Part shown: positions 1-7,742 of the stretch, in pieces
Layout: every line of letters begins with the position of its first letter
Numbering within the stretch: the first letter of the stretch is position 1
Assembly (NCBI GenBank): GCA_033296885.1
Contig: MU864128.1
Span: 1 to 15,253 of the forward strand
Origin: Triangularia verruculosa
Taxonomy: Eukaryota > Ascomycota > Sordariomycetes > Sordariales > Podosporaceae
Length of the DNA stretch: 15,253 nt
Reading direction: 5' to 3'
Made by a program: the position numbers and the translations under genes
The notes under the pieces: generated by a model
Database searches by the model: none
What the model was told of the DNA's origin: nothing
Seen by the model: the letters and a program-made list of their open reading frames with translations, nothing else

Positions 1-402
1 TTATTTATTTTTAAATTATTTAATAAATAAAAGAAAATAAAATTTTAAATTTAATAAATCGTTTAAATAAACCTCGATAGGTTAAATTAAAGTTAATTTA
101 AAATACTTTACTATTTTAATTAAGAATATATAGATTTTAAGTTAAATGTAAATTAAAATATTTAAAATAATAATAAGAATAACGATATACAAAAAGAGGT
201 TTATTATTGAAGGGAGAAAGTTATTAAATAAATATAATATATATAGTATTTAACGGTAGTTATTGCTAAAGATAATTAATAAGAATAGTTAGTTTAGTAT
301 AATATTAATAACTATAAAAAGATTATTCTTTTTATAATAATCGTAGGACATTGTATCTATATAATATTTATTATATTCTATATAAATTAATAAACTAAGA
401 GA
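1..402 (+). repeat. R1 repeat copy a, truncated by the window start
   Basis: This is the downstream ~400 bases of the ~0.93 kb R1 repeat, in the orientation I call forward. It aligns by eye with 5080-5479 and 6900-7280; shared landmarks are the block 'ggtttattattgaaggg' followed by 'agaaagttatt', and the end block 'tctatataaattaataaac'. Differences from the other copies are almost all C/T or G/A transitions. No reading frame stays open. The left part lies outside the window, and it meets an inverted R1 copy at about 402. Confidence 0.75.
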
Positions 403-828
403 ACTTTAATTTAATTTATCGATATTTATTTAAATAATTTATTAAATTTAAAATCTTATTTTCTTTTCTTTATTAAATAATTTAAAAATAGGTAATATTT
501 TAAAGTTAGCGAATATTAGTTTTTTACTTAAATAGTAAGGAGATAGATAAATATATTACTTAATTATAATTATTAGTAAATCGATTAATTATATATATTT
601 AATACGTTAATTATATTTATCGGAAGTATTAATTAAAGTAATTTACTTTAATAAAGTTCTATAAGTTAAGTATTTTAATTAAAGTGTAAGATAATAAGAG
701 AAAACTAAGTGTAAAAGAATAATATATTTAGTAAAAACGGTCCTTTTATCTCTATTAATATGAAAATTATAATATTATAAAGTAATTTACTAGTCGGTAA
801 AGGAATTATGGGTGTAATAATAAGTAAA
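403..828 (-). repeat. R1 repeat copy b, internal fragment, inverted
   Basis: The segment matches 1021-1420 (direct repeat) and 9540-9920, and is the inverse of 4800-5180. It starts abruptly inside R1 ('tttaatttatcgatattt') and stops at about 828, where a second R1 copy in the same orientation begins, so it lacks both R1 ends. It is non-coding and strongly depleted in CA/TG. Confidence 0.75.
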
Positions 829-1650
829 GTAACTATTCCTAATAAATATTTCTAGTAATAAACTTTCGTTAAATCCTATATACGCTATATCTACTCGACG
901 ACTTTCTCTCTTTAATAATAAGCCTCTTTCTATATATCGTTATTAGAAACATATATATTTAAATTTAATTTAGCATTTATATATTTTTAATTAAAATAAT
1001 AAAATATTTACAATTAACGTTAATTTAATTTATCGATATTTATTTAAGTAATTTATTAAATTTAGGATTTTATTTTCTTTTATTTATTAAGTAATTTAGA
1101 AATAGATAGTATTTTAAAGTCGACGAATATTAATTTTTTTTCATTTTTTAAACTGTAAAGAGTAATATAAATATATTATTTAATTATAAGTGATTAATTA
1201 ATTATATATATTTAATATATTAATTATATTTATCGAGGGTGTTAATTAAAGTAATTTACTTTAGTAAAGTTCTAATAAGTTAAACGTTTTAATTAAAATA
1301 TAAAATAGTAAGAGAAAATTAAAGGTAGAAAAGTAAAGACGGTCCTTTTATCTTTATTAATATAGGAGTTCTAGTATTATAAAGTAATTTACCGGTTAGC
1401 AAGGGAGTTATTAATACGGTAATAAATAAAATAATAAGGGAAGTATTTAAAAAATTTAAATTATATTCTTATATTATATATATTATTAAATTCGATAATT
1501 AAAAGCCGTATACATATAATAGATATATAATAAATATATAATATTACGTAATATTATATAATATAACTTTAATCGACGATATTAAGTTATAAAGAACGCT
1601 AATGTCGGGTATAGCATTATTAAAGAACTTTTTTTTTAGAACTTCGTTTC
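828..1650 (-). repeat. R1 repeat copy c, nearly full length, inverted
   Basis: The segment runs through nearly the whole R1 consensus in inverse orientation: 'actcgacgactttctctc' near 893-910, the middle block near 1021-1150, and the end block 'agaacttcgtttcttttag' at about 1638-1656. About 110 bases of the first end are missing where it abuts copy b. No protein signature is visible in any frame on either strand. Confidence 0.75.
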
Positions 1651-1904
1651 TTTTAGGACGTATAAGTAAAGTAGTAAGAGAGGCGTTTAAAAAGTTTAAA
1701 CTAGATCGTTATATTATATATATTATTAAGCTTGATAATTAAAGGCCGTATGTATATAATAAATACGTAATAAATATATAATATTACGTGATATTATGTA
1801 ATATAACTTTGACCGACGATGCCGGGCTATAAAGAAAACTAATGCCGGGTATGGCGTTATTAAAGAACTTTTCTTTTTTTTCTTTTTAGAACTTCTTTTC
1901 TTTT
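1651..1904 (-). repeat. R1 repeat copy d, terminal ~250 bases, inverted
   Basis: This repeats the last ~250 bases of copy c, so positions 1400-1650 and 1651-1904 form an imperfect direct duplication. It is less mutated than copy c: it keeps 'gaccgacgatgccgggct' and 'aatgccgggtatggcg', which show what the original bases were at sites that are T or A in the other copies. It therefore probably went through RIP less often, or later. Confidence 0.7.
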
Positions 1905-1905
1905 A

Positions 1906-1926
1906 TAACACACATTTATCACACAT
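1906..1926. other. Short CA-rich patch spared by RIP
   Basis: The sequence aacacacatttatcacacat holds six CpA dinucleotides in about 20 bases, whereas whole 60-base lines on either side hold none or one. It is the junction between R1 copy d (inverted) and R1 copy e (forward). It matches neither repeat, so it looks like filler DNA added at a rearrangement after RIP had acted. Confidence 0.5.
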
Positions 1927-2027
1927 AATATTAATGGCTATATAAAGACTATTACCTTTATAATAATTATAAGATATTATATTTATACGATACTTATTAC
2001 TTTCTATATAAATTAATAAACTTAAAA
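1926..2027 (+). repeat. R1 repeat copy e, last ~100 bases, forward
   Basis: The segment matches the forward R1 end at 5380-5479 and 7180-7280: 'aatattaatggctatataaag', then 'gatacttattactttctata', then 'attaataaac'. It stands directly against the start of a U element at about 2028. Between copy d and this copy lies a short CA-rich patch (1906-1926). Confidence 0.65.
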
Positions 2028-2440
2028 TTAGAAAGCTTTACTAAGCTATAGTATGATATACCCTACTATATTAAAAGGTACTATATACGAAGAATTACGA
2101 TAAGCTTTCAGAGTTTTAATATATTTATATTTACCTTAATATAAATATTATAAGAAAATTACGAAAAGCTATTATATATTATAAAAAGTATTTTAAAATT
2201 AATATTTTTATATACTTCAGAGATAAGAATTATACTTCGAATATTACTCTTAATAATATCGACGAAGCCGAATTAATTATAATTATTAAAATAATATCGA
2301 AAATTATACCCGTATTTAAATTTAATTTTATTAAAATATACCTCGCTTTAACCCTTTATACCCTTAAATACTTTAAATATTAAAGTTATATCGATTAAGT
2401 ATTAAAAGATATTATAATAATTAAAAGATATAAAGAGATA
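2028..2440 (+). repeat. U element copy U1, first segment (outer, forward)
   Basis: The segment matches the first and middle thirds of the best U copy (7743-8643). Shared landmarks are 'ttagaaagctttact' at 2028 (7777 in U6), 'aggtactatatacgaagaatta' near 2080-2100, and the stretch from about 2200 to 2440 against about 8110-8336. The first ~30 bases of U are missing at the junction with R1, and an internal stretch is deleted. The element is broken at 2440 by an inverted U and resumes at about 3385. It is non-coding, with stop codons throughout. Confidence 0.7.
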
Positions 2441-2441
2441 T

Positions 2442-2474
2442 CTACTTATAAAGACTTAGGTCCTCGCAAGTAGG
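2442..2474. repeat. Terminal hairpin of U2
   Basis: The 14-base arms ctacttataaagac and gtcctcgcaagtag surround the loop ttag. The left arm compared with the reverse complement of the right arm differs at four places, all transitions, so the stem was probably perfect before RIP. Two further copies lie at 7381-7412 and 8610-8643. The hairpin marks the exact end of U. Confidence 0.8.
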
Positions 2475-2610
2475 GGGGATATAGAGGTCGAGTGGGTAAA
2501 GTAGTTAGTTTTAATTACTTCATAAGTTTATATTTAATTTATAATATAGGTATTTAATATTATAATAATATATAATTAATCTTTATATTTAGTTATTAAT
2601 TAATTTCTAA

Positions 2611-2670
2611 TATCCTTTAATATCCTTTAATATCCTTTAATATCCTTTAATATCCTTTAATATCCTTTAT
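2611..2670. repeat. 10-bp minisatellite inside U2, six units
   Basis: There are six units of tatcctttaa; the last has one change. The same internal position of other U copies carries six units based on tatcctccga (7551-7610), four (4455-4495) and two (8450-8475), so unit number and unit sequence vary from copy to copy. Confidence 0.9.
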
Positions 2671-3384
2671 TATTTAATATTACTTCCTCCCGATTATAAG
2701 CGACTACCTTTCTATTAACTATTTACTATACCCTTAATATTTTAATTTTTTAAACGACTTTTTCTATTTTATTAATATTCTTTTATATTCTTCGATTATT
2801 ATAATATTCTTTAATATTTAATCGATATAACCTTAATACTTAAAATATTTAAAGATATAAAAAATTAAGGCGAAGTATATTTTAACGAAGTCGAGCTTAA
2901 ATATAGGTATAATTTCCGATATTATTTTAATAACTATAGTTATTTCGGCCTTGTTAATATTAATAATAATAATAATATTCGAGGTATAATTACTATCCTT
3001 AAAGTATATAGAAATAGAATTTTATTAATTATAATATTAATTAATATAATTAATATTTTATTAATAATAAAGATGTTTTTTTAATAAAGGTTAATTAAAT
3101 TTAATAGTTCTGGAGTATAATAAATTAGGAAGAGTTTTATAAATATTATTCTTTATATATAAAAGTTTTTTATTATAATTTAAATACACTTTTTATAATA
3201 TAGGATAGTTTTTCGTAGTTTTTTTTATAGCGTTTATATTAAAGTATATATAAATATATCAGAAGTCCGAAAACTTATAGTAATTCTTCTTATATAATAC
3301 CTTTTAATATAGTAAAGTATACTATACTATAGTGTAATAAAGCTTTCTAGTACCTCGGACTTAGTTTTTACTAATACTATAATA

Positions 3385-3510
3385 AAAACATATTAATAGA
3401 ATAAAAGAAGTTATTTAAAAAGCCGGAATATTAAGGGTATAATTAATAGTTAATAGACAAGTAATCGCTTATAATCGGGAGGAAGTAGCGCTAAATAATA
3501 AAGAATATTA
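3385..3510 (+). repeat. U1, second segment
   Basis: This continues U1 after the nested U2. The block with 'aaaagccggaatattaaggg' and 'cttataatcgggaggaagta' aligns with 8340-8455 in U6 and, inverted, with 2665-2785 in U2. It ends at 3510 in 'agaatatta', where an R1 element begins. Being less mutated than the U6 counterpart, it gives a better view of the original bases. Confidence 0.7.
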
Positions 3511-4454
3511 GAGTTTTAGGTTCGTTGGTTTATATAGAAAGTAATAAGTATCGTATAGATATAATATCTTACGATTATTATAAAAGTAATTTCTTTATAG
3601 TTATTTAATATTATATTAAGCTAGTTATTTTTAATAGATATCTTTAGCGATAACTTCCGCTAAATACTTTATACATTATATTTACTCGACGACTTTCTCC
3701 TTCTAATAATAAACCTCCTTCTATACGTTATTACTATTAATATAATTATTGGCGTTTAATATAAGATTTATATATTCTTAATTAAAATAATAAAGAAATT
3801 AGAATTAATTTTAATTAAATTCTTTAAGGTTTATTAAAGCGATATGTTAAACTCAGGATTTTATTTTCTTTCGCTCGTTAAGTATTTTAAAAATAAGTAA
3901 TATTTTAAAAGTTTAAAAGTCGAACTTTTCCTAATTATTAATAAAAGGAGCGAAGTATATATATTATTTCTTCGTTATAATTATTAATAGATTAATTAAT
4001 TATATATATTTAATATATTAATTACATTTATTAAGAGTATTAATTAGGGAAATTTACTTTAGTAAAGTTCTATAAATTAAATATTTTAATTAAAGTATAG
4101 GATAATAAAAGAAAATTAAAAGTAAAGATAATCCCTTTATTTCTATTAATACGGAAGTTATAATATTATAGTATTACTTACCGGTCGGCGAACCTTCGCG
4201 GTAAAGGAGTTATTGGTATAGTAATAAGTAATATAGTAAAGGAAGTATTTAAAAGGTTTAAATTATATTATTATATTATGTATATTATTAAACTTAGTAA
4301 TTAAAGGCTGTACGTATATAATAAATATATAATATTATATAATATTACGTAATATAACTTTAACCGATAATACCGAATTATAAATAAAATTAACGCCGGA
4401 TATAGCGTTATTAAAGAACTCTTTTTTTTAAAACTTCGTTTCTTTTAGGACCTA
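3511..4454 (-). mobile_element. R1 repeat copy f, full length, inserted in U1
   Basis: This is the most complete R1 on this strand, starting 'gagttttaggttcgttgg' and ending 'cgtttcttttaggaccta'. U1 is broken at exactly this place: 3385-3510 and 4455-4560 join to match the uninterrupted 8340-8570. The flanks 'agaatatta' (3502-3510) and 'aggatatta' (4455-4463) differ by one transition, compatible with a ~9-bp target duplication, although the 10-bp minisatellite at that site makes chance similarity possible. I see no coding frame and no clear terminal inverted repeat. A solo LTR or a small non-autonomous element are both possible; I do not recognise the family. Confidence 0.7.
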
Positions 4455-4560
4455 AGGATATTAAAGGATATTAAAAAATATTAAAGGATATTAAAAATTA
4501 ATTAATAAGTAAATATAAAGATTAGTTATATATCGTTATAATATTAAATATATCTTAGAA
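4455..4560 (+). repeat. U1, third segment with four minisatellite units
   Basis: The segment has four units of ggatattaaa (4456-4495), then 'aattaattaataagtaaatat' and 'tatcgttataatattaaata'. This matches 8455-8530 of U6. The hairpin end expected after it is absent; the sequence is lost at about 4560, just before the next R1 copy. Confidence 0.7.
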
Positions 4561-4572
4561 AAAAGTAATTTC

Positions 4573-5480
4573 CTGTAATTTCCTAAAAAGAAAGTTCTTC
4601 TATAACGCTATACCCGGCGTTAGTTTTTTTTATAACTCCGGTATCGTCGGTTAAAGTTATATTACGTAATATTACGTAATATTATATATTTATTATATAA
4701 TATTATATATATAACCTTTAATCGTCGAACTTAATAATATATATAATAATATAATATAATTTAAACCTTTTAAACACCTCCCTTATTACTTTACTTATTA
4801 CTACGCCGATAATTCCCTCGCCGATCGGTAAGTTATTTTATAATGCTATAACTTTTATATTAATAAAAATAAAGGAACCGTTTTTACCTTTTTACCTTTA
4901 ATTGTCTCTTATTATTTTATACTTTAATTAAAATATTTAACCTATATTAAGAATTTTATTAAGGTATATTACTTTAATTAATACTCTTGATAGACGTAAT
5001 TAATATATTAAGTATATATAGTTAATCGATCTATTAAATCGCTCTTTTTATTAATAATCGAAAGTAGTTCGATTTTTAAGTTTTTAAAATATTACTTATC
5101 TTTAAAATACTTAACGAACGAAAGAAAATAAAATCCCGAGCTTAGTAAATTATTCGAATAGAGATTAATAAATTAAATTAACGTTAATTCTAAATACTTT
5201 ATTACTTTAATTAAAAATATATAAATCTTAAATTAAATTTAAATATATATATTTATAAGAATAATATATAGAAAAAGGTTTATTATTAAAGGGAGAAAGT
5301 CGTTAAGTAAATATAGTATATATAATATTTCCACGAAAGTTATTACTAAAGATATCTATTAAAAATAACTAACTTAATATAATATTAATAATTATAAAGA
5401 AATTACTTTTAAGATAATCGTAAAATATTATATCTATACGATACTTATCACTTTCTATATAAACTAATAAACCTAAAAAT
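4573..5480 (+). mobile_element. R1 repeat copy g, full length, forward
   Basis: This is a full forward R1: 'aaaaagaaagttcttc' at the start, 'acgctatacccggcgttag' near 4601-4621, 'ccctcgccgatcggtaag' near 4815, and 'actaataaacctaaaaa' at the end. With the inverted copy 3511-4454 it forms a palindrome with arms of about 0.9 kb and a ~120-base spacer made of U sequence. All differences I checked between the arms are dominated by transitions. No open frame. Confidence 0.75.
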
Positions 5481-5675
5481 CCGGAAGTCTTTTATTATAG
5501 TTTAAAGATATTTTCTATAACCTTTTATAATTCTTTATAATTTCCTTATAGTATTTATATTAAAGTATACGTAAGTATATTAAAAGTCCAAAATCTATAA
5601 TAGTCTTTACGTATATTATATTATTATTTTAAAAAGCTTTCTAATACTTCGGGCTTAGGGTTTACTATTTTTATA
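5481..5675 (-). repeat. U element fragment U3, head only, inverted
   Basis: The segment matches the head of U (8810-9003 and 3160-3370): 'tcttttattatagtttaaa', 'atattaaagtatacgtaagtatat', and the end 'cttcgggcttagggtttact'. It is truncated on the left by R1 copy g. Its last bases, tttactatttttata (5661-5675), recur exactly at 7281-7295 on the far side of the next R1. Confidence 0.7.
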
Positions 5676-6462
5676 TATATTTCAAAAGAAACGAAGTTCC
5701 AAAAAAAAGTTCTTTAATAACATTATATCCGGCATTAGTTTTCTTCACAATTCAATATTATCGGTCAAAGTTATATTACATAATATTATATATTTATTAT
5801 ATAATATTACATACTTATTATATATATATAGCTTTTAATTATCGAACTTAATAATATATAAAATATAACGATATAATTTAAACCTTTTAAATACTTCCCT
5901 TATTATATTACTTATTTTTATATTAATAACTCTTTCGCCGATTAGTAAATTACTCTATAATATTATAACTTCCGTATTAATAAAGATAAAAAGACCGTTT
6001 TTATTATTTTTTTATTTTTTATTTTCTTTTATATTAACTTAAGACTATTTATTAATAGTATTTATATATTATTATATACCTAAATATAGAGCTATATACT
6101 CTCTTATATAACTAGCGAGGGTAACTATATAAGCTATAAAAGTACTATATTTTAAAGGAAACATTCTTAGGGATAGAAACCCCTCTACCTTACTCCCTAA
6201 AGCTTACTACCCACCCCCCAAGTCGCAAATATTTAGCGTACTACAGGGCCCACCGCCCTATAGGAGCCTTGGCTCTTACTACTTACAGGACCTGCTTCGC
6301 AGGCCCTATAGGGGTAGTATAGCGCTAACGACTATAACCGTTTTAGGCGGCTAGTACCCGGGGGCTGAAGCTATTTAATTAACTTACGGAGGGTTATAAT
6401 ATAAGTGGGCTACCGCCTTACTACTTACTAGCCCTCTATAGCTAATAAAAAGTCAGCCTTAT

Positions 6463-6549
6463 TATCTTACGCGGGAGTCGAACCTACTACCTCTCAATTA
6501 TAAATAGCAATTAAAAGATCTTTAGGCGCATACTACTGCGCTATAGGAG
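6463..6549 (-). tRNA. tRNA-like sequence, pseudogene or tRNA-derived element head
   Basis: Read on the minus strand, an A-box-like stretch tagcgcagtag (6544-6534) and a perfect B box ggttcgactcc (6483-6473, consensus GGTTCGANTCC) lie about 60 bases apart. The T arm folds as gtagg/ttcgact/cccgc with one A-C mismatch and one G-T pair, the D arm as four clean pairs, and a five-base variable region aggta follows ttgag. The acceptor pairs only partly (about 5 of 7). The anticodon region is ~15 bases too long, so an intron or an insertion is needed, and I cannot assign the anticodon. Mismatches of the A-C type fit RIP of a formerly good tRNA. Expression is doubtful. Confidence 0.5.
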
Positions 6550-6593
6550 TTTAATTTTTTTATTATTATCTTATATTTTAATTAATTAGGGTA

Positions 6594-6693
6594 ATTTTTG
6601 CGCACGCTGTGCTATATAGTGTGGTGGGGCACACTGTACCATTGTTCGATGAAGCTTTCTGGGCTTCGGGCTCAGTTTTTACTATTTTCATGA
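6594..6693 (-). repeat. U head fragment U4, least mutated copy
   Basis: This aligns base for base with 8905-9003 apart from transitions: 'gcgcacgctgtgctatatag' here is 'tatatacgttatactatata' there. It therefore shows the pre-RIP state of the U head, whose outer end reads gtaaaaactgagcccgaag on the minus strand. It includes the local hairpin agtgtg/gtgggg/cacact. It is the right edge of the insertion island; the body of U does not follow it. Confidence 0.75.
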
Positions 6694-7280
6694 TATTTTA
6701 ATCAAAATATTTAATTTATATTAAAAACTTTATTAAAGTAAATTACTTTAATTAATACTTTCGATAAATATAATTAACGTATTAAATATATATAATTAAT
6801 TAATTTATTAATAATTATAATAAAAAATAATATATATATTTCGTTTTTGTTATTAATAATTAAAAGTAATTCGATTTTTAAACTTTTAAAATATTGTTTA
6901 TTTTTAAAATACTTAATAAAAAGAAATAAGATTTCGAATTTAGAAAATTATTTCAATAAATATCGATAAGTTAGATTAATGTTAATTTTAAATATTTTAT
7001 TACTTTAGTTAGGAATATATAGATCCTAAGTTAAATTTAAATATATATATTTACGATAATAATATATAAAAAGAGGTTTATTATTCAAGGGAGAAAGTTA
7101 TTAAATAAATATAGTATATATAGGATTTAGCGAAAGTTATTATTGAAAATATTTATTAAAAATAATTAACTTAATATAATATTAAATAACTATAAAAAAA
7201 CTATTACTTTTATTATACTTGTAAAATATTATATTTATATAATACTTATTATTTTCTATATCAATTAATAAATTTAAAAA

Positions 7281-7380
7281 TTTACTATTTTTATAATTAT
7301 ATAATATTAATTATAATTAAATGTTAAAGTTAATTATATTAATTCTTTTAAATATTTATTTAGTAATTATTACTTATTTA
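7281..7380. other. Short AT-rich spacer with the right copy of a 15-bp repeat
   Basis: It begins with tttactatttttata (7281-7295), the right-hand copy of the repeat that flanks R1 copy h. The remaining ~85 bases are A and T almost throughout, and I see nothing else in them before the hairpin of U5. Confidence 0.6.
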
Positions 7381-7412
7381 CTGCTTATAAGGACTTAAGT
7401 CCTCGCGAGTAG
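7381..7412. repeat. Terminal hairpin of U5
   Basis: The arms ctgcttataaggac and gtcctcgcgagtag surround the loop ttaa. All arm mismatches are transitions, as in the other two copies. The sequence upstream (attattta) differs from that outside the other hairpins, which places the element end here. Confidence 0.75.
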
Positions 7413-7550
7413 GGGGGATATAGGGGTTAAATAGGTAAAGTAATTAGTTTTAATTACTCTATAAACCCGTATTTAACTTATAATATAGATATTTATTATT
7501 ATAATAATATATAACTAATTTTTATATTTACTTATTAATTAAGTTTTTAA

Positions 7551-7610
7551 TATCCTCCGATATTCTCCGATATTCTCCGATATTATCCGATATTTTCCGA
7601 TATACTTTAA
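7551..7610. repeat. 10-bp minisatellite inside U5
   Basis: Six units are present; the first five are variants of tatcctccga and the last is tatactttaa. The ccga form is what the tttaa form in U2 would have been before C-to-T and G-to-A changes, so this copy is closer to the original unit. Confidence 0.85.
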
Positions 7611-7742
7611 TATCGTTATTTTCTTTATTATTATTTTTATAATTATAATTACTTTAATATTATTAATATCTTTAAAATAATACGGTTTAATAATTAAAAG
7701 GTATTTAATTATATATTTCGGTATTTTAAATTTCGGTAGTAT

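Larger units (their letters stand above)
2441..3384 (-). mobile_element. U element copy U2, full length, nested in U1
   Basis: This is a complete U in inverse orientation. It starts with the hairpin end (2441-2474), then the 10-bp minisatellite (2611-2670), the 2665-2785 block, the middle block to about 3100, and the head ending 'ggacttagtttttactaat' and 'actataata' at about 3384. U1 sequence stops just before it and resumes just after it (3385-3510 continues what stopped at 2440, judged against uninterrupted U6), so it inserted into U1. The flanks 2432-2441 and 3384-3393 agree at 8 of 10 positions, a possible decayed target duplication. No reading frame is visible; how U moves is unknown. 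Confidence 0.7.
6045..6693. mobile_element. Low-RIP insertion island inside R1 copy h
   Basis: About 650 bases interrupt R1. They differ sharply in composition: they are much richer in G and C and keep many CA and TG dinucleotides (for example 'ctacagggcccaccgcccta' near 6241 and 'gtgtggtggggcacactg' near 6619-6636), which are almost absent elsewhere. The right ~100 bases are a little-mutated U head (6594-6693); the middle holds a tRNA-like sequence on the minus strand. The overlap of R1 sequence at the two edges suggests a 4-bp (tatt) duplication. No reading frame of protein-like quality was recognised. It may be a later insertion, or a single-copy sequence invisible to RIP. Confidence 0.6.
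5676..7280 (+). mobile_element. R1 repeat copy h, forward, split by a low-RIP insertion
   Basis: R1 sequence runs from 5676 to about 6044 ('aaaagaaacgaagttcc', 'cattatatccggcattag', 'agaccgtttttatt') and resumes at about 6694 ('taatcaaaatatttaattt') to 7280. The pieces join smoothly against the uninterrupted copy g at about 4905-4945. The exact 15-bp direct repeat tttactatttttata lies immediately on both sides (5661-5675 and 7281-7295), as expected of a target-site duplication made when R1 inserted at the edge of U3. Non-coding. Confidence 0.7.
7381..7742 (-). repeat. U element copy U5, hairpin-end part
   Basis: The hairpin (7381-7412) is followed by 'ggggggatataggggttaa', the block to about 7550, and six minisatellite units (7551-7610), all matching 2442-2670. 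From 7611 to 7742 the sequence differs from U2 and U6 and I can match it to nothing in the window, so U5 is a variant inside. U5 is interrupted by U6 at 7742 and its head lies at 8656-9003. The 12 bases 7731-7742, tttcggtagtat, are the left copy of the target duplication of U6. Confidence 0.65.

Noticed and set aside
2611..2670. CRISPR-like array
   Set aside because: The units are 10 bases with no spacers; this is a plain minisatellite inside a repeat element, and the genome is fungal.
2028..3384. A foldback transposon with ~400-600 bp terminal inverted repeats
   Set aside because: The symmetry is explained by a complete inverted U inserted into another U: the outer copy continues on the far side (3385-3510), and the same happens at 7381-9003 with other breakpoints.
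4186..4206. Small hairpin gcgaa/ttcgc in R1 copy f
   Set aside because: It is a short insertion found only in this copy and absent from the other R1 copies, so it is not a conserved signal.
6600..6650. A rho-independent type terminator or stem-loop regulatory site (agtgtg/cacact)
   Set aside because: The stem is only 6 bp, it belongs to the U head, and the equivalent place in other copies is not paired; nothing links it to a transcript.
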